The notes: generated by a model not told the origin, from the sequence alone. 64,000 nucleotides of DNA from Eucommia ulmoides (GCA_016647705.1 JAENRU010000242.1:1-64000); one strand, 5' to 3'; positions 48,362 to 62,137 are shown, counted from the first letter of the stretch. Numbers and translations: made by a program.

Positions 48362-51083
48362 TGTCACACCCCATCCCGGACACCCGTCATGTGGGGCCGG
48401 CGTGACGTAGACAAAACACCGCCTAACTGACTAGCCAACCTCAATACGTCAATAACAAAATTGTAAATCTATACAACACATATAATAGTCCCATCTGATA
48501 GGGATACACTATCCCGAATATAAATACAATCAAACAAATCCTCTGAACCTCACTTAGATTTCATTTATGATATCTCATCTCCAAAATTTTCCTAAAATGA
48601 CTCCTTTGCGTGACCCGCATAACTCTATCTAGCGCCAGTAGGGGACTGACCGACTCCTAGCTATTTTATCTGCGAGTATACTGCCTTCTTGGTAAAAATA
48701 TTTTTAAAATAATAATTCATTCCACAACATCTAAATGGATCAAGCGGGAGTATAGAAACAGCACGTAACTAGTAAAATTCTTCATAATATAAGCAGTGAA
48801 AATAAAGCAATAAATATAAGTTCCATTCCAACCTATCTAGTACAATAATACCAATCACTATAATAAATAATAAATCACCCAATATAAGTAAAACATCACA
48901 TCTCAAACACACATCTCAAACCACCACTCCACCACAACACACACTGACTAGCCATAGTGATCATTTTAACCTCATGATCGGGAGTTTGTAACGGTACCAT
49001 ACCATCCGTAGGATATGCCTTCCTACGAACACCCATCACTCCGCCGAAGCGGATAATCACTGCGCAGTATAAACGTCTAACATCACTCTGTCGAAGCAGA
49101 TAAACATCACTCCGCCAAAGCGAATAACATCACTTCGCCGAAGCGGATAATCTCACTCTACCGAAACAGATAAATATTATGGCATCGTCAAATTAAATGC
49201 AGCATCATCGAATCACAACTCAGTAAATATCGTCTACTCAACATCGTCAAATCACCACGTCTATCTCTTTTCCTCAAAATCAACTTTTAAATCCAAAAAT
49301 CATATTACGCACTTTCTTTTAAAGAAAATGTCTGATTTTATCAAAACCACTTTTCTACCCTTTATTTTTAGAAAACCAAGCATTTTTAGAAAAAAACCCA
49401 GATATTTTCTATTCTCTTTTAAAAACACCGTCTGATTTCACCAAATCCAACAAAAAATCATTTTCAACTTCATTTCGAAAACCATTGAAATCTTCCGAAA
49501 ATCCAGTTTACCAACTCACCCAAATTCTGCTTGATCCATATCATTTATAAATTCATACATTTTATGTAAACACATATTTCATCATATATATACCTAGAAA
49601 AATAGTTTGGCAAGAAGACAGTACACTCACCTCGTTATCCTCTCTCCAAAACCTTCACTGACCACACTCTATCGGGACACTGGTGCCTGTGAACCTAATA
49701 GTGACATAGCCTAAATTAATATCTTATCTAAAACATTTGAATCATGCAATGCAGACCCTATATTCCGAATCATTACTATTTTATGTACCACGTAATTAAA
49801 ATTAATTAATCGTTAGGAAATTGTTACGATTTTAGGATTTGTAACGCTAAATAAAATTTAATTTAACAAAAATTAATAATCGATTGAAATTTCACTTGTT
49901 TCCGAATCGTTTGGCGACCACAAGATGGGTTTTTGATTTTCAGTGGGGTGGTTTGTGTATTTCCCTTTTCTTTTTCTTTTTCCCTTCTTCTCATTTTTTT
50001 TTTTTTTTTCTTTTTCTGTTCAGTTCCCAGCCGTCCCTCTCTCTCCTCTGTTTCTTCTTCTGATGTGGGTTCCCGTCGGTACCTCTTCACCGTCGATCAA
50101 CTCACCTTCACTAATCACACCCTTCCACCGCCGACCAAACGACACCCCACACCCTCGCCAGCCAAACTGACGACATACACATCTATACCATTGACGGCCG
50201 ACACACACACACACATACACACACAGAGAAGTGACACATGCACACACGGGCGGCGACGACACTAATCACCGATAACCATCAACGACAAACAAAACACACA
50301 CACGATCGCCGTTATCCGAACACCCACACACACACAAACAAACACAGCACACGTACACACAATCTCAGAACACGCACATGCACACGACTACCTAAACACA
50401 CTCACCGAACGACGGTGACGATCCCATACCATCGACGATGAATCGAACTCACACACACACCCTTGTAACTAAAAACACACTACTCTCCGGAGAACCCACA
50501 ATCGTCGGCTGATCAGAACAGAATCCCCTCCTACCGGCAATCATGAACGCTCGACAACGCCCTTTCGATCCTCCCTCTCTCTCTCTAGATTTTTCTAAAA
50601 TTTCTTCAAATTTCCTCCTTTTAAGATTTTCCTTCATGATGTTCGTGTATGGGTATTTATATGCATGAAATAAGTGGATGAATATTTGATCTAATCTTGC
50701 CACGTCGCCGGTCTCTCTTTTCTCTCTATTTTGGTTCACCGTTTGGCCGGCAAACACACACACACAATTGCATATGTTATATATGTGTTTAAAAAAATCT
50801 TTTATTTTATTACTCTTGTCTCCCCCTAACTTCTTTACATCCTTATTTTAGTCCAATGTACCATTTACAAATTTTTTAAATCGCAATTTGAACCCTTTAA
50901 AATTTTTAGTTTAGAATTTAAGTGACAATTTGAATCCCACAAAGTTTAGAATAAATGTTTCTAAATTTTCAATTGACCCAAAACTTTTAATTAGGTTTTC
51001 AATCAACTCAATTTTTACCCCAAAATTTCTAAATACTCTAAAATGAAAATAAAATTACATACGTGGGAAATCGAGGTCTTACA
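48362..51083 (-). mobile_element. Solo LTR of the Tekay-type family
   Basis: It starts tgtcacaccccatcccg and ends atcgaggtcttaca; 2,722 bp, with a perfect 5-bp duplication tatgt at 48357-48361 and 51084-51088. It aligns along its length with the LTRs at 20087 and 27033, including the ~24-bp minisatellite (about 49025-49180) and the CA-rich part, but is clearly more diverged. A single LTR with an intact target duplication is the product of LTR-LTR recombination. It sits 157 bp upstream of the MULE transposase start. Confidence 0.88.
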
Positions 51084-51239
51084 TATGTAGTACTAAGATA
51101 TTTACTGTTTGTAATATGTTGGCAGTGATGTTTCGAGTGAAGCAATTTTTTGAAACTCTCCTATAAATTCAATTGAAAATAAATTATTTTTACTGTACAA
51201 TGAGTTAATAACTTACTGATTCTTTGAATTTTATAGATT

Positions 51240-52500
51240 ATGGACAATTTCTTTGGCTTTTTGTTAGTCTATAAGCACATGGGAGTTACACACATATTCA
51301 ACATTGATTATGAATTAGATTTGGCTAGTTTGAAGGAACATATTCGTTCAAAGTATGATGGTTTGCAATTTGGTATGTTTGATCTATCATATTCTATTCC
51401 AAATCATGAGGATTTCCATTTGGGAGATGAAGAGTCATTTGATTGCCTTCGGAAAATTGCCAAGTGCATGAATTTGGGATGTGTAGATTTGAATATAAAG
51501 TTGCATAAATTTGGGCAAAGTTGTGGATCGGTAGTTGATCAATCTAATACTCTGTCAAATAATGTTTCCATTAATGATAGCCAAGATGATTATTTATTGA
51601 CATTTTGTCCAGTAAATTTTGAGTCTACTCAATCTTCGGAGTGGAAGAATCTTATTTATAAAAAAGGGCAAGTGTTCAAAGGAGGTGTAAAAGAATTTAG
51701 AGAATCACTTGTGAAATACTCAATTGAAGTAGGATTCAGGTTCAACTATATTAAGAATGAACCTACTAGAGTAGTTGCTTGTTGTGCTTTTAAGTTAGAA
51801 CGTGGATGCCAATGGTATGTTCGTGCTACTGTAGACCACATGAACAATTTTTTTTTATATATTAAAGATATTTGTAATGTTCATACATGTGGCTCTGCAT
51901 GTCATACGCAGAGAAATGAAAGGATGACTTGCAAAGTTGTTGCAGATTGCATTAAATAGTCGTTGAAAGCTCAACGGTTGAAGCGCGCTATTGATGTTAA
52001 GAATGGGTTTAAAACGAATTATGGTTTTGATATAAGCTATCATCATGCATGGGGAGGAGTAGAGAAGGCAAGGGAAGATGTTTTTGGTGATCATCGTGTT
52101 GGTTATGATGAATTGAGGTGGTATAAGCAAATGTTGCTAGAAACAAATCCGGGTAGTAGGTTAGTATTGGAGTGTGACAATGAAACAAAATGTTTCTCTC
52201 GCGTTTTTGTTGCATTTGCTGCATCGATTTCTGGATTTAAATATGTTAGACCAATGTTGTTTTTAGATGGAATTTTTTTGAAGGGCAAATATAAAGGCAT
52301 ATTGCTTGGTGCAACCGGAAAAGATGGAAATAAAGGTATATTCTTTATTTGTTTGCATATGAAGATTACATTATATTTCTCATTATTTGAAATTTATGCT
52401 TATATTGTTTTTTCTATTATGATTGTCTTTACATAAATACAGTAAACTTTCTTATTCATATTTGTTGGACTTTTATTTGTTGTTATTATTTTTGTTCTGG

Positions 52501-52550
<50 letters not shown>

Positions 52551-53510
52551 TAGGAATGTTTCCATTAGCTTTTGGAATTGTGGATTCGGAAAATGAAGAC
52601 AATTGGGAATGGTTTTTGCGTTAGTTATCAATTATATTAGATCCTAGTCGTGTATTGACTTTTGTATCAGATCAACATCCGGGATTAATCAAAGCTGTAA
52701 GTATTTTATTTCTTGATTCATACCATTCATTTTGTTTGCATCATTTATTAATGAATCTTAGGGAAAAATTGGGTGGTCGATCACCAATTGTGAATGATAG
52801 ATTGATTGGTTTGTTTCGTGATTGTTGTCATGCTCCTACAGCCGCTATTTTTTATTTGTTGTTTGAAAATTTTAAGGAAGAGGCTAGTGAAATTGTGGTT
52901 GATTGGATAAATGAAATTCCTAAAGATCGATGGGCTAATGCCTTTTTTTTTTAAAAAAACGATATGGAGAGTTGACATCCAATTTAGCCGAAACGTTTAA
53001 TGGTTGGATCAATGAAGGTAGACATTTACCAATTCATAAAGCAATACATAGAATTCGTGTTGATCTTATGGAGCAAAGATCTTTGAGACGTAACAAGGTA
53101 AGGGAATTGAATAATGTATTGTGCCCATTTTATGAGGAACAAATGATTAATAATTTGGATCTATGTAAGACATGGTTTGTTAGTGAATCTGGACATGATA
53201 AATTTGAGGTACACTCCAATCCGTTTGTATTAGTTGATCTTGGTAATTTAACATGTTCTTGTTTTAGATGGAAAATTAATGGTTTCCCTCGCACTCATGC
53301 GTGTGCGACTATATCGAGTTCAAATCAAGGAGAGTTTCATTAGCAGATGAAGAAATTGAGATTTTGCCTCCAATGGTAAAGCGACCACGTGGACGTCCAA
53401 GGAAAAGCAAGTTACCAAGTAAAAATGAAGTGATAAATAAGAAGAAGATTAAGTGTAGTCACTGCAGTGGAATTGGTCATAATAGGAAGACTTGTAAAAA
53501 GCCAATTTGA
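51240..53510 (+). pseudogene. MuDR-type MULE transposase, broken
   Basis: This would cut and integrate the MULE. Exon 1 is 51240-52335 and exon 2 starts at 52554, with a GT-AG intron holding an (ATT)n. Order: an N-terminal MuDR DNA-binding domain (KGGVKEFRESLVKYSIEVGF, CQWYVRA), the DDE core with LDGIFLKGKYKG (first Asp), SDQHPGLIKAV (second Asp) and CLHHLLMNLREK, then NLAETFNGWI, a SWIM-like zinc finger (CSCFRWKINGFPRTHAC), an AT-hook (KRPRGRPRK) and a CCHC knuckle (CSHCSGIGHNRKTC). Damage: in-frame TAG at 51957-51959 and 52622-52624, a frameshift at the T/A run 52940-52957 and another near 53313. The SWIM Cys before TH is Arg. Confidence 0.92.
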
Positions 53511-53519
53511 TTTTAGTTG

Positions 53520-54959
53520 GCATATATTTTGTATATTTTATTTTTCATTACTTTGTATTAAATTCGTTGTATTAATTTGTGTAATCGTTTATAGTTTTAT
53601 ATTGTTTGTTAATGTTATTATGATTTTGCAATTAAATATTAATCCATTCATTCTTAAAAGCAATTATGATATATATTTATCTAATAAAATATTGTGTCAT
53701 GAAAGATGTTAATCAGTTTGAGAAATTGTCAGGCAGTAAATTGTTTTAGAACTTGTTGCAGTAAATATTTTAGAACTTGCTGCAGTAAATTTTTTTATTG
53801 AACTTATTGTCTTATTTAGTGGGTTGAAAAATTGCTTTCTTCCTGATTTGATGGAGTGCATTTTGTAAAATGTATTCTGCTTTCAATATGTCTAAAAAAA
53901 TGGGTGTTACCAAAAGAAGAACATATATTGTAATCTATTAGGAAGTAGATAAAGCATAAGGGAGTTACAAATTTCACCTATATTCAACATCTTTCAAAAG
54001 TTGGCTTTCATATAATACAATAGTATGAATGATGAAATGTCACCATAGAATTTTAATTAACAAAAGATAATGATAGAATGCTAATCAATCACCAGTTTAT
54101 CAAACACAAATTTAGGAAACAACCTAAATTCAGTGTACAAAATTACTCATTTCTGATTTTAACAAACAAAAGGCTCTTTTTATTATGATCAATTGAATTC
54201 TCATATTTGGATTTGTATTCTAAATTTTTTACTCATATCTAATATTGCTCATGAACACAAATACCTCCAAATTAAAACTCTTGACAAATTGGCATTGGAA
54301 TATAGTGACTAAAGAAATAAGATTGTATTTGGACTAACGAAATCCCTTTTACCTAAACACAACTTAATAGTAGACATCTGCCTATTATAAATCCATAGCT
54401 TTGAATCCAACTGTTTAACAGAAATACTATCAACACAATTTACATATTTTTATGTACATTAGAATTGTGTTTTTTTTTTTCTTCCATAGAATGTCTTACA
54501 ATCTACATCTGATTTCTCTCTTCCCAAGATATAAGACATTTTTCGCGTTGATCATGTCTGATTTCTTGGTAGTCTGTCCTCGATCAGGCCTGCAATTGTT
54601 TAACTTGATAAATCAATGATCATTTGTATTGACAAGCGTAAAATTATAGCACAACAAATTTTAGAGAAAAACTTACTGTCTTATTCTTTTGGAAAATTTT
54701 GATTTTTGTTGAAGACAGTTAATTTTTGGCAGGTCATTTCATTTTTCATGGGCATAACATATAAACCATGTTTTCAATAGATTTTTCTCTAAACAGTTAG
54801 CCAATGCAGTGACTAACTGTTCTATTGATGACCAACAGATGATCAATTTGTGAAAGAGAGTGTTCAATTACAATCTAGCAAGTAAAATATATGGATTTTA
54901 CATTCATGTAAAAACAATATGTTTTGAGGTTATCACTTAATAAATAGATGGGTTTGCAA
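53520..54959. other. Intergenic part of the MULE between convergent genes
   Basis: No gene recognised. At about 53730-53795 three closely spaced copies of tgcagtaaat occur; others lie at about 54675 (aacttactgtc). The 3' end of the minus-strand ULP1-like gene may extend into about 54480-54600. Confidence 0.5.
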
Positions 54960-54960
54960 G

Positions 54961-57900
54961 TTAGAAATTAAGAAGTATTGGTTTTTTTTTTTTAAAATAA
55001 CAAATAAAAATAAAAAAACTTACTGGACAGCTACTATGCATGTTGTTCAATATGTCATGAATGAGTTGACATCTCTCTTGTATTGCAATCTTTCTGCCAT
55101 CTGAACATGCAATATTTTTTTGCTTTCCAAGGCAATATTGCCGCATTATATATGTCACAATAGGTCCACAATCTGGCCTGAAACATAACAAAAGTTTTAA
55201 TTAATGAAAATATGATAAATGAATGAACAAATCAAATCATTCTTTGCTTATTACTCACATGGTATCAGATTGGATTGGGTTGTTTCTCATGGCTTCAAGT
55301 TTTGGTTCTATATCTTTCATTATGAAATGTGGTGTGGTCACATTCCGTTTGAAGTAATCCATGATATATGATTTCTTTAATTGTAATTATAATTATAGTT
55401 AGTAAGCCAAAAATAATGGTATAAAGAAAAAATTGGAATATAAAATACAAGGATAAGTATATTACCATCAATTTTGCATCTTTCATATATGGATCATGAG
55501 TAGACTGAGATTGCAAGGAATTGAAATGTTTCAAAAACCTAATTCTGTCTTGAAAACCAATAAACTCCAATGACATGGCAGATTTTTCCTACCAGGAGTG
55601 TTGATTGGGAATAAAATAAAAGGACAACATTTAGAAAGTCCATCTTCTAATTTTTTGTCCAGCTACTCTTTGATCATTGCTTTTCTTTTCTCCTTCACTA
55701 TTGTCTGTTTAATTGCATACAATAAAAAATTAGTTTGCATCTAGTTGATATTATATGATGTTTGGTGGTTATTTATTAAAGCAGTATAAAGTAGGAAAAC
55801 AAATTATGCTATTAGATTTAGGAGAAATAGAAGAGTTTTTACCCAACTTAAACTTGGCATAATCATGATTTTTTTTTTTTTTTTTTTTTTTAACTTAACT
55901 TGTACTTTTTGTCCTTGTTCTCATCTTCTTTTGTTTTGATAGTTGTATCTCACTAAAACTATCAATCACCTACACCATAACACATACAAAAATTAGTTGA
56001 TTGGATAATACATTTAGTAATAATGCGAAATTTACCCGACTCATTAATTGTTGGTCCTCGATGATATCAATTAAGTCGTGCAATTTGACACTGGAAAAGA
56101 TGTCGCGTCTGGTCCATACATTGATGCTGTTGAATAATTTGTTAGATTTGATTGATTTAAAAAAATAAAAATAAAATCCAAGTTTAGCTAGGTTTTAAAT
56201 TCTTACTCATGTTTTGCCTTCTTGTAAATGTGCCTAAGCTTCTCCCGATCATTGTCTGACATTGAATTCCCTACAACATATTTTTGTCGGTTTGGAAATG
56301 TTTTTGGCTTTTCCTTTGGCAACCTTTCTATTAAAGGAATATCATCAACATCAATAACTTCTTCTGAAATATTTGTGCGCTGTATTTTCCTTTGTGGCTA
56401 GTAGACAAAATCGCTTTTGACAACTTCTTTTTCGCTTTCAACCTCTGATTTTACGTACTAGAGATGATTCTTCTTTGGTAGGCTTTGTTATCTTGGGAGG
56501 ACTAGAGACATTTTCAATCGTCTTTTCTTGTTCATCAAATGATGTTGTTTGATTTGGAAAGCCTCTTGAATCCAATTTCTCATCTCTAGGTTGAAACTTT
56601 AAGTTTGATTGATGAATTCTTTCCTTCAAAAGTTTGTTTTCTTCTTCTACCTCTCTGATCCTATTTTCCTTAGTGGACAATTCAGCTCTCAACTCATCTC
56701 TAGTAGGCATATCTTTTCTCAACTGCATGTTTTCATTGTGCAGCTGTTCATTTTGTAACTGAATTTCATCACACTTTTTCTCCACTAAAGTAATCTTGAT
56801 TTTTAGATTTTTATCTCTTGGTCTCGTTCAACTAATGTGTCAGACAAAACACAGTTTTCAACTGCCAATTCATCGCTTTCGCTTAATTGTAGAAGCGCCC
56901 GTTGTCTGCTTGTTTCGAATTTCTTGGAAACCGTAGACAAATTTGCTGTTGATGGTTTACTTGGAGGACATGTTGGAGGAGTTTTTTATTTTATCTTTTC
57001 ATTTCCTGTTTCGGATGGATGACATACCCCTGAACTGGTAGATGTTGTGTCCTTGGCTTGAAAATCCTTTCTACCATCAACAAATGCATTCTGGCTAATA
57101 TCTTCTTGTGTTAATCCAATACTAAAAGATGGAATTTCAGAAGAATATTTTTCATTCAACCTTTTTTGACTTGAACTTGTAGGTTCTGCCACATTTGACA
57201 TGCTTTGTGTCTTTAATGTACTATGTCGTCTTAAACGTGGACTTGACCTTGTGGGTGAAAATGCACTAGTGTTGCTTTCCTCTTATAAAATTGATTGACC
57301 TTTTGGGGTGTTTTCTTTCTTTGCAAATGCTTGGTTGATCTATTGACTGTGGGGCTAGGCTTTTCTTTACCAAGTATTTGTACCTCCTCAACAATGCTTG
57401 GATTTAATTCATTTTCATTGACCTACAGTTAAAATTCATTAGCTGCCAAGAAAATACTATATGCCAAGAAATATACAAACATGTCAATTAATTAACAAAA
57501 TTTGTTATTTGATTTCAAACAAATTTTTTCACAGCAAACCTAAGTATGATTTTTTCACAGCAGATTTTTCTGCAGTACATATTTTAAGCAGTAAATATTA
57601 TAGCAAGAAATTTACTGTCTAATCCATAGATATGATTTTTTTAAGAGCTTATCCATAGATAGCAAGAAATTTGTTGTCTCATCCATAGATAACATGTATG
57701 AATGAAATTTAACATACTAATAACAGCCCTAAAGTAACGTTTGTATTACCATCTCATATGTGATTTTTTGAGAGTTTCAGGGTTCAGTTTTCCTATTAAG
57801 GAACTAAGATTCCATTTGACAAACTAAGGCACTCCAGTTAACGAAGCATCATCCGATAACTCCTCTATTTGATCAACTTCAAGCGTCAACAAATATGTAT

Positions 57901-59090
57901 GCTCACATACCATGTACTGACAAGTGAGATTTACTTAGAAACAAATTTAATTGTCAAACTAATAACAATATATAGATGACTTATTACTTACCAATAACGC
58001 AATTATACACCATTTTATTTGGAAAGGCTTGCTATGTTGCTTCTTGATTGAAGAAATCAGGTAGGTGTAGATAGCAGTGGCCCAAGCAAATGATTCATGG
58101 TAGATTCTCCACAAAGTGCACTAATCCCCAACTTATTGTTGTTCCGGTCGTTGCGAAGATACAGGTGACAAAAGATAAGAGACATAATATCCTTACAACG
58201 TCTTCAACATCAACTTTATCGTCACTGTTAATTATATTTTGCATTACTGACACCATTTGTGGTGATGATATGCTGTTAACATTGTTGAATCATCTAGCAA
58301 TAAATGGTGATGCTGTTTTTTTACCGTAGTGGTGATCAATCTCTACTTGGCCATTTTTAACACCGAGAATTAGTGAAATTTCTAGTGGTGTTAACTGTAT
58401 AGATTTACCACCAATGTCAAATTTTCCGGTAGACCTAACAAGGAGAAAATAATTAAGTTCAAAATTAAATCAATGATAAAAAAGAATCAAATGAGAATTC
58501 TATAGTTATGACTTCTAGATGTAATTAAAATTAGTTAATAAAGTAACTTACTCATTATATGACTTTAGAAATTGTAAAATTTCTATGTCACTCTTCGTGC
58601 ATTGTTGAATCGTGACATTTTTATCGAGAAAAGCTTTGAAAAACAACCAAAATGGTGTTTCTTTAAGCAAATTTATATGTGCTTCTTTGAAATTTTCTCG
58701 ATTGGCTTCGTAGACTTCATAAAACCTCCTTAGATTGCAGCGAAATTGTCTTCCATTCAATGATGGTTTTGATTCTTCCTGTCCTTGTTTCTCTCATTTC
58801 TTTTGTTGTTTTTCCACAAATGACTTTGATAAAGGAGGGACTCCTATATAAGGTATTTTTTTTACTTATTAGTACTATGGCAATCAACGGATAAAGGCCA
58901 AAAAAAAAAAAAAAATCACTTTCTTAATTACATTTTATATTTATGCTAAGAATTCAATATAATGATTATTTTTACCTTTTCCAAAAACCTTATTTTTTGC
59001 ATCTGGTATTGATTTACGTGGGCGCACTTTTTGGTCACTGGAACTACTTGGCGTTTTGCTTCCAGACGTTGGTTAGTCCATTTGCTTTGA
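54961..59090 (-). pseudogene. ULP1-like (C48 peptidase) protein of the MULE, broken
   Basis: Read leftward on the minus strand. About 59090-58975 encodes a polar, S-rich N-terminus. The block 58790-58548 reads RFYEVYEANRENFKEAHINL and ETPFWLFFKAFLDKN. The block 58440-58020 reads KSIQLTPLEISLILGVKNG and later ISWGLVHFVENLP, with three internal stops; this pair resembles the conserved N-terminal region of plant transposon ULP1-like proteins. The block 56785-56438 is a coiled coil (ELRAELSTKENRIREVEEEN). The block 55191-55020 carries RPDCGPIVTYIMRQYC, in which C of DCG fits the ULP1 nucleophile. The His and Asp of the triad are not found. The role of ULP1-like genes in MULEs is unknown. Confidence 0.72.
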
Positions 59091-59099
59091 TTCAACAAA

Positions 59100-60927
59100 T
59101 AAAAAACAAATTCAAGTCATACATAAGTTAAACAGATAATATAAGTTCATTATTTAACAGTAAGATTTTGTTGTTGAATAATTTTAAGATTGAGATAAAT
59201 TAAGTTAATTGATAATTTCTTTTAACAAATTAAGATTTGGTAATGGTTAAATATGCATTAATGCTTAGTTTATATAAAAATGAAAGTTTTGAGTTCCAAA
59301 ATTAATTTGCATGTAAGATTGGTGATCAGTGTATTGGTCCATACCTTCTTATCCTGACAGTGAATATTTGTATTTCTAGATTGCTAATGCTGGACACAGA
59401 CAATGTTAGAAAAACTTCTTTATAAATTGGGAAAAATTGATTTAATGTAGAGCATTACAATTACATAATATGCAAGTGTAAAACCAATGAAATAGACATA
59501 CAGTAAAATTTTATTTTATACAGACGTACTTTCACAATGTTGACAGAAAAATCATTCTGGTTGACTAATTTTAGATTTATTTCATTCAATATAATGGACA
59601 AGGCGATATGAGTGCAGAATTGAATTTTTTGTGTCAATCTATAGTGATTATATGAAGTTAGCCAACATATTTAAGTGGAAGCAAATATTTATTGTAAATA
59701 TTTTGTTGACACAAACTTAACAATAGTTTTTTTCATATTTGTCTTCAATTACTGTGATAGTGTAAATCCAGAGGTTAAATACTCTCCATTTTTTATGGAT
59801 ATTCACCATTTATACATAGATATATTAAAGTAGTGGTACATTCTAAAAACAGAGGAAGAAGCAAAATATGGTATCTATTGTTAAAAATGAGATATAAATT
59901 TACCAACTGGATATTTATTGTAAAATAAAAAAATAAAAATAGATACATAAATAGAAGCAGGAACAATTGATTTTTACTGTTGTAAATATGGATTTTTGCT
60001 GTCAAACACATTTGGATATTTACTGCATAAATGAAATTAAACCAACGACTCATAAGGTGAACAAACGGTGCTAAAATCTAACCAAAATGTAGCCAAAACT
60101 TTAATTTGAGACATTATGAAGCTAAAAATAACTGTAATTTGTTGAATCCAAAAGCAAGAATGCGAAATGCTACTGCAAACAAATATGCTAAATTACAAAA
60201 GCAACACCCAGTGACGAACAATCAACACATTCACAAGTATGTTAATGGCAACAGAAGTAGATGACTTCCCTTCTACTAAACAAAATGCAGTGAATATCCA
60301 AAAACTTCAAAAAGTATTTGAAGAAATCGGCAGTGAATATCTAATCGGTAGTGAATATCCAAAAAAACGATTGAAGAATTCGCAAATTTTGGAAAAAATA
60401 GAAATTGTTTCCAAAACCCACAAAATACAATCGGTAATAAAAAAAACCCTAATTTTGGCAATAGAGAATTAGGTTGCATGTTCCATTGGCATAAAGCAAA
60501 GAGGGTAAGATGAATAATACCTTCACAATCTTGCAACAACTTTTGATTTTGATTTTGATTTGATGAGTCAATCGTTGCTAATTATCGAAGGACTTCGTTG
60601 CATATATAATTCTTTCAACAACGGTTTGCCGAAAATTAGTGTTAGTGGAAGAAATTGGTTGAGTGTTGTGAACAGTTTAACGATGGAGAGAAGAAGAAGT
60701 CTGAAGTTACCGTTGAGTAGCTTATGTTCTGTCTTCTCCAATACATGAGTGATAGAGCGATGGTGGGCTAGTAAGTGGGCACGTAAGTAACTGACCACTG
60801 CTTTAATTTTTTTTTTTTTATAAAAATGACAGCATCTTATATAGAGTGGGGCTACCATGAAATTGTAAAAGTCTATGGGCTTCAACTTACTTTCTGTTGG
60901 GCTTTTGGGGCCCATGTTTGGTTCCCC
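59100..60927. other. Right subterminal region of the MULE
   Basis: No gene recognised. Repeated short motifs are prominent: gcagtgaatatcc and variants at about 60283, 60329 and 60349, and tattta-ctg forms at about 59685, 59972 and 60015. The frame 60239-60472 reads through these repeats and is probably not a gene. Confidence 0.5.
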
Positions 60928-60936
60928 TTTATTTTT

Positions 60937-62137
60937 ATGACATTCCCAAATTACTAACTTCTGTTTTTGTAATGAACACGACAAAAACAAACATAAACAA
61001 TAAAAATTTTAAAATATTTTGACATAATACTCTCTCTAATGTTCGAAAATTATTTTCAAATGAACACAACGCATAATTAATGTACAAAAAATTTGGACAT
61101 AATCCCCTTTATTTATATAACATTGCAAATTCTCTCACTCCTATTTTGTAAAACCTAACAACACGACATTAACAAACACGGAAAATAACAATCAGACACA
61201 ATAATAACTAACACAATCATATGATGAATAATTATTTTCTAATGAATAATAATATCATAGCCTACAATAGGAACTTCTTCATCATCTACGACATTGACAA
61301 CATTAATGATCAAAGACAATTTTGTATTGTCGACAACATCAACAATACAAAATTTAAAACATAACAACCAAAACAAACAAAAGACCACTTGAATCCCAAT
61401 AATCAAATGAAAATATGTGATTTGATATAAAAATATTGAGAATTTTGAAAAGAACATTCAAAATTCTGACAAATAGAAGTATAAATTAAAAATTGAAAAA
61501 GCAATCTAAAACATAAACATATATTAGACACAAAACAAAAACCAAAAACTAATAACAGAAACAAAATTAGGAATTAAGAAGAAAACAAAAATCGCTTACC
61601 AAAAAACAATCTAAAACAGATATTAGAAAAAGAAAAAGAAAACATAAACAAAATATTCAACATCTCCATCTTAGTCTTAGAACCGTTTGATTTCAAAATT
61701 GGAGCAAGTGCAATGGACAAGAGCTTCAAAAGATAATACAATACTAGTACCAAGTCAATTTCTCAAATTTAGCATATAATTAGAGAAATTATAACTCAAA
61801 CTTTTCCAAAAACATAAGCCATTGCCCCCGTTGCAAGAAATAAAAAAAAAAAAATCAATATAAATAAAAGAAGTTAAAGAATATGCCCAACTAAAAATGC
61901 AATGGTAAGTCCAAGCAACTACACACTGTAATATTTCAAAATTTAAAGGAAAAAAAAAAGCATTTGAACTTTTAAAGCTTCCCAAATACGTGGAAAAACA
62001 CTAGTTTTCCCCCTTTAAATAAAATCTTAATATTTGTCCTAAATTCTCTCCTGTTGAAACAAATACTAAAAAAAGAAGAAACAAGAATTGAAACTGAGCA
62101 TGGAAATTGAACTTGAAACAACAAAAACCTAGGAAAA
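60937..62137. other. Duplicated spacer, second copy
   Basis: Positions 60937-61520 match 880-1497. Positions about 61525-62137 are absent from the first unit, where the Athila-like fragment and an LTR fragment stand instead. The sequence is A-rich and shows no gene. Confidence 0.6.

Larger units (their letters stand above)
47561..60927. mobile_element. MULE with mudrA-like transposase and ULP1-like gene, non-TIR type
   Basis: A perfect 9-bp target duplication, tttattttt, lies at 47552-47560 and 60928-60936. The interrupted sequence is continuous at 880-905, which confirms the ends. Ends start GGATTTTTTT and, in reverse complement, GGGGAACCAAAC; the only shared stretch near the ends is atgggcccca, so this is a MULE without classic long inverted repeats. 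Inside are a transposase on plus and a convergent gene on minus ending in an ULP1-type protease block, the plan of Kaonashi (KI-ULP1) and related plant MULEs. A solo LTR of 2.7 kb is nested near the left. All genes carry stops or frameshifts, so the copy is inactive. Confidence 0.85.
47455..61520 (-). mobile_element. Helitron 3'-terminal segment (minus), second copy, split by a MULE
   Basis: Positions 47455-47560 and 60928-61520 together match 795-1497. The terminal tetranucleotide on the minus strand reads CTTG rather than CTAG, a point change. The MULE at 47561-60927 split the sequence and duplicated tttattttt. The right limit given here is where the shared left-copy sequence stops; the Helitron's real 5' end is not defined. 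Confidence 0.5.

Noticed and set aside
60239..60472. A 77-residue frame near the MULE right end
   Set aside because: It runs through repeated gcagtgaatatcc units and has no known domain; probably non-coding subterminal DNA.
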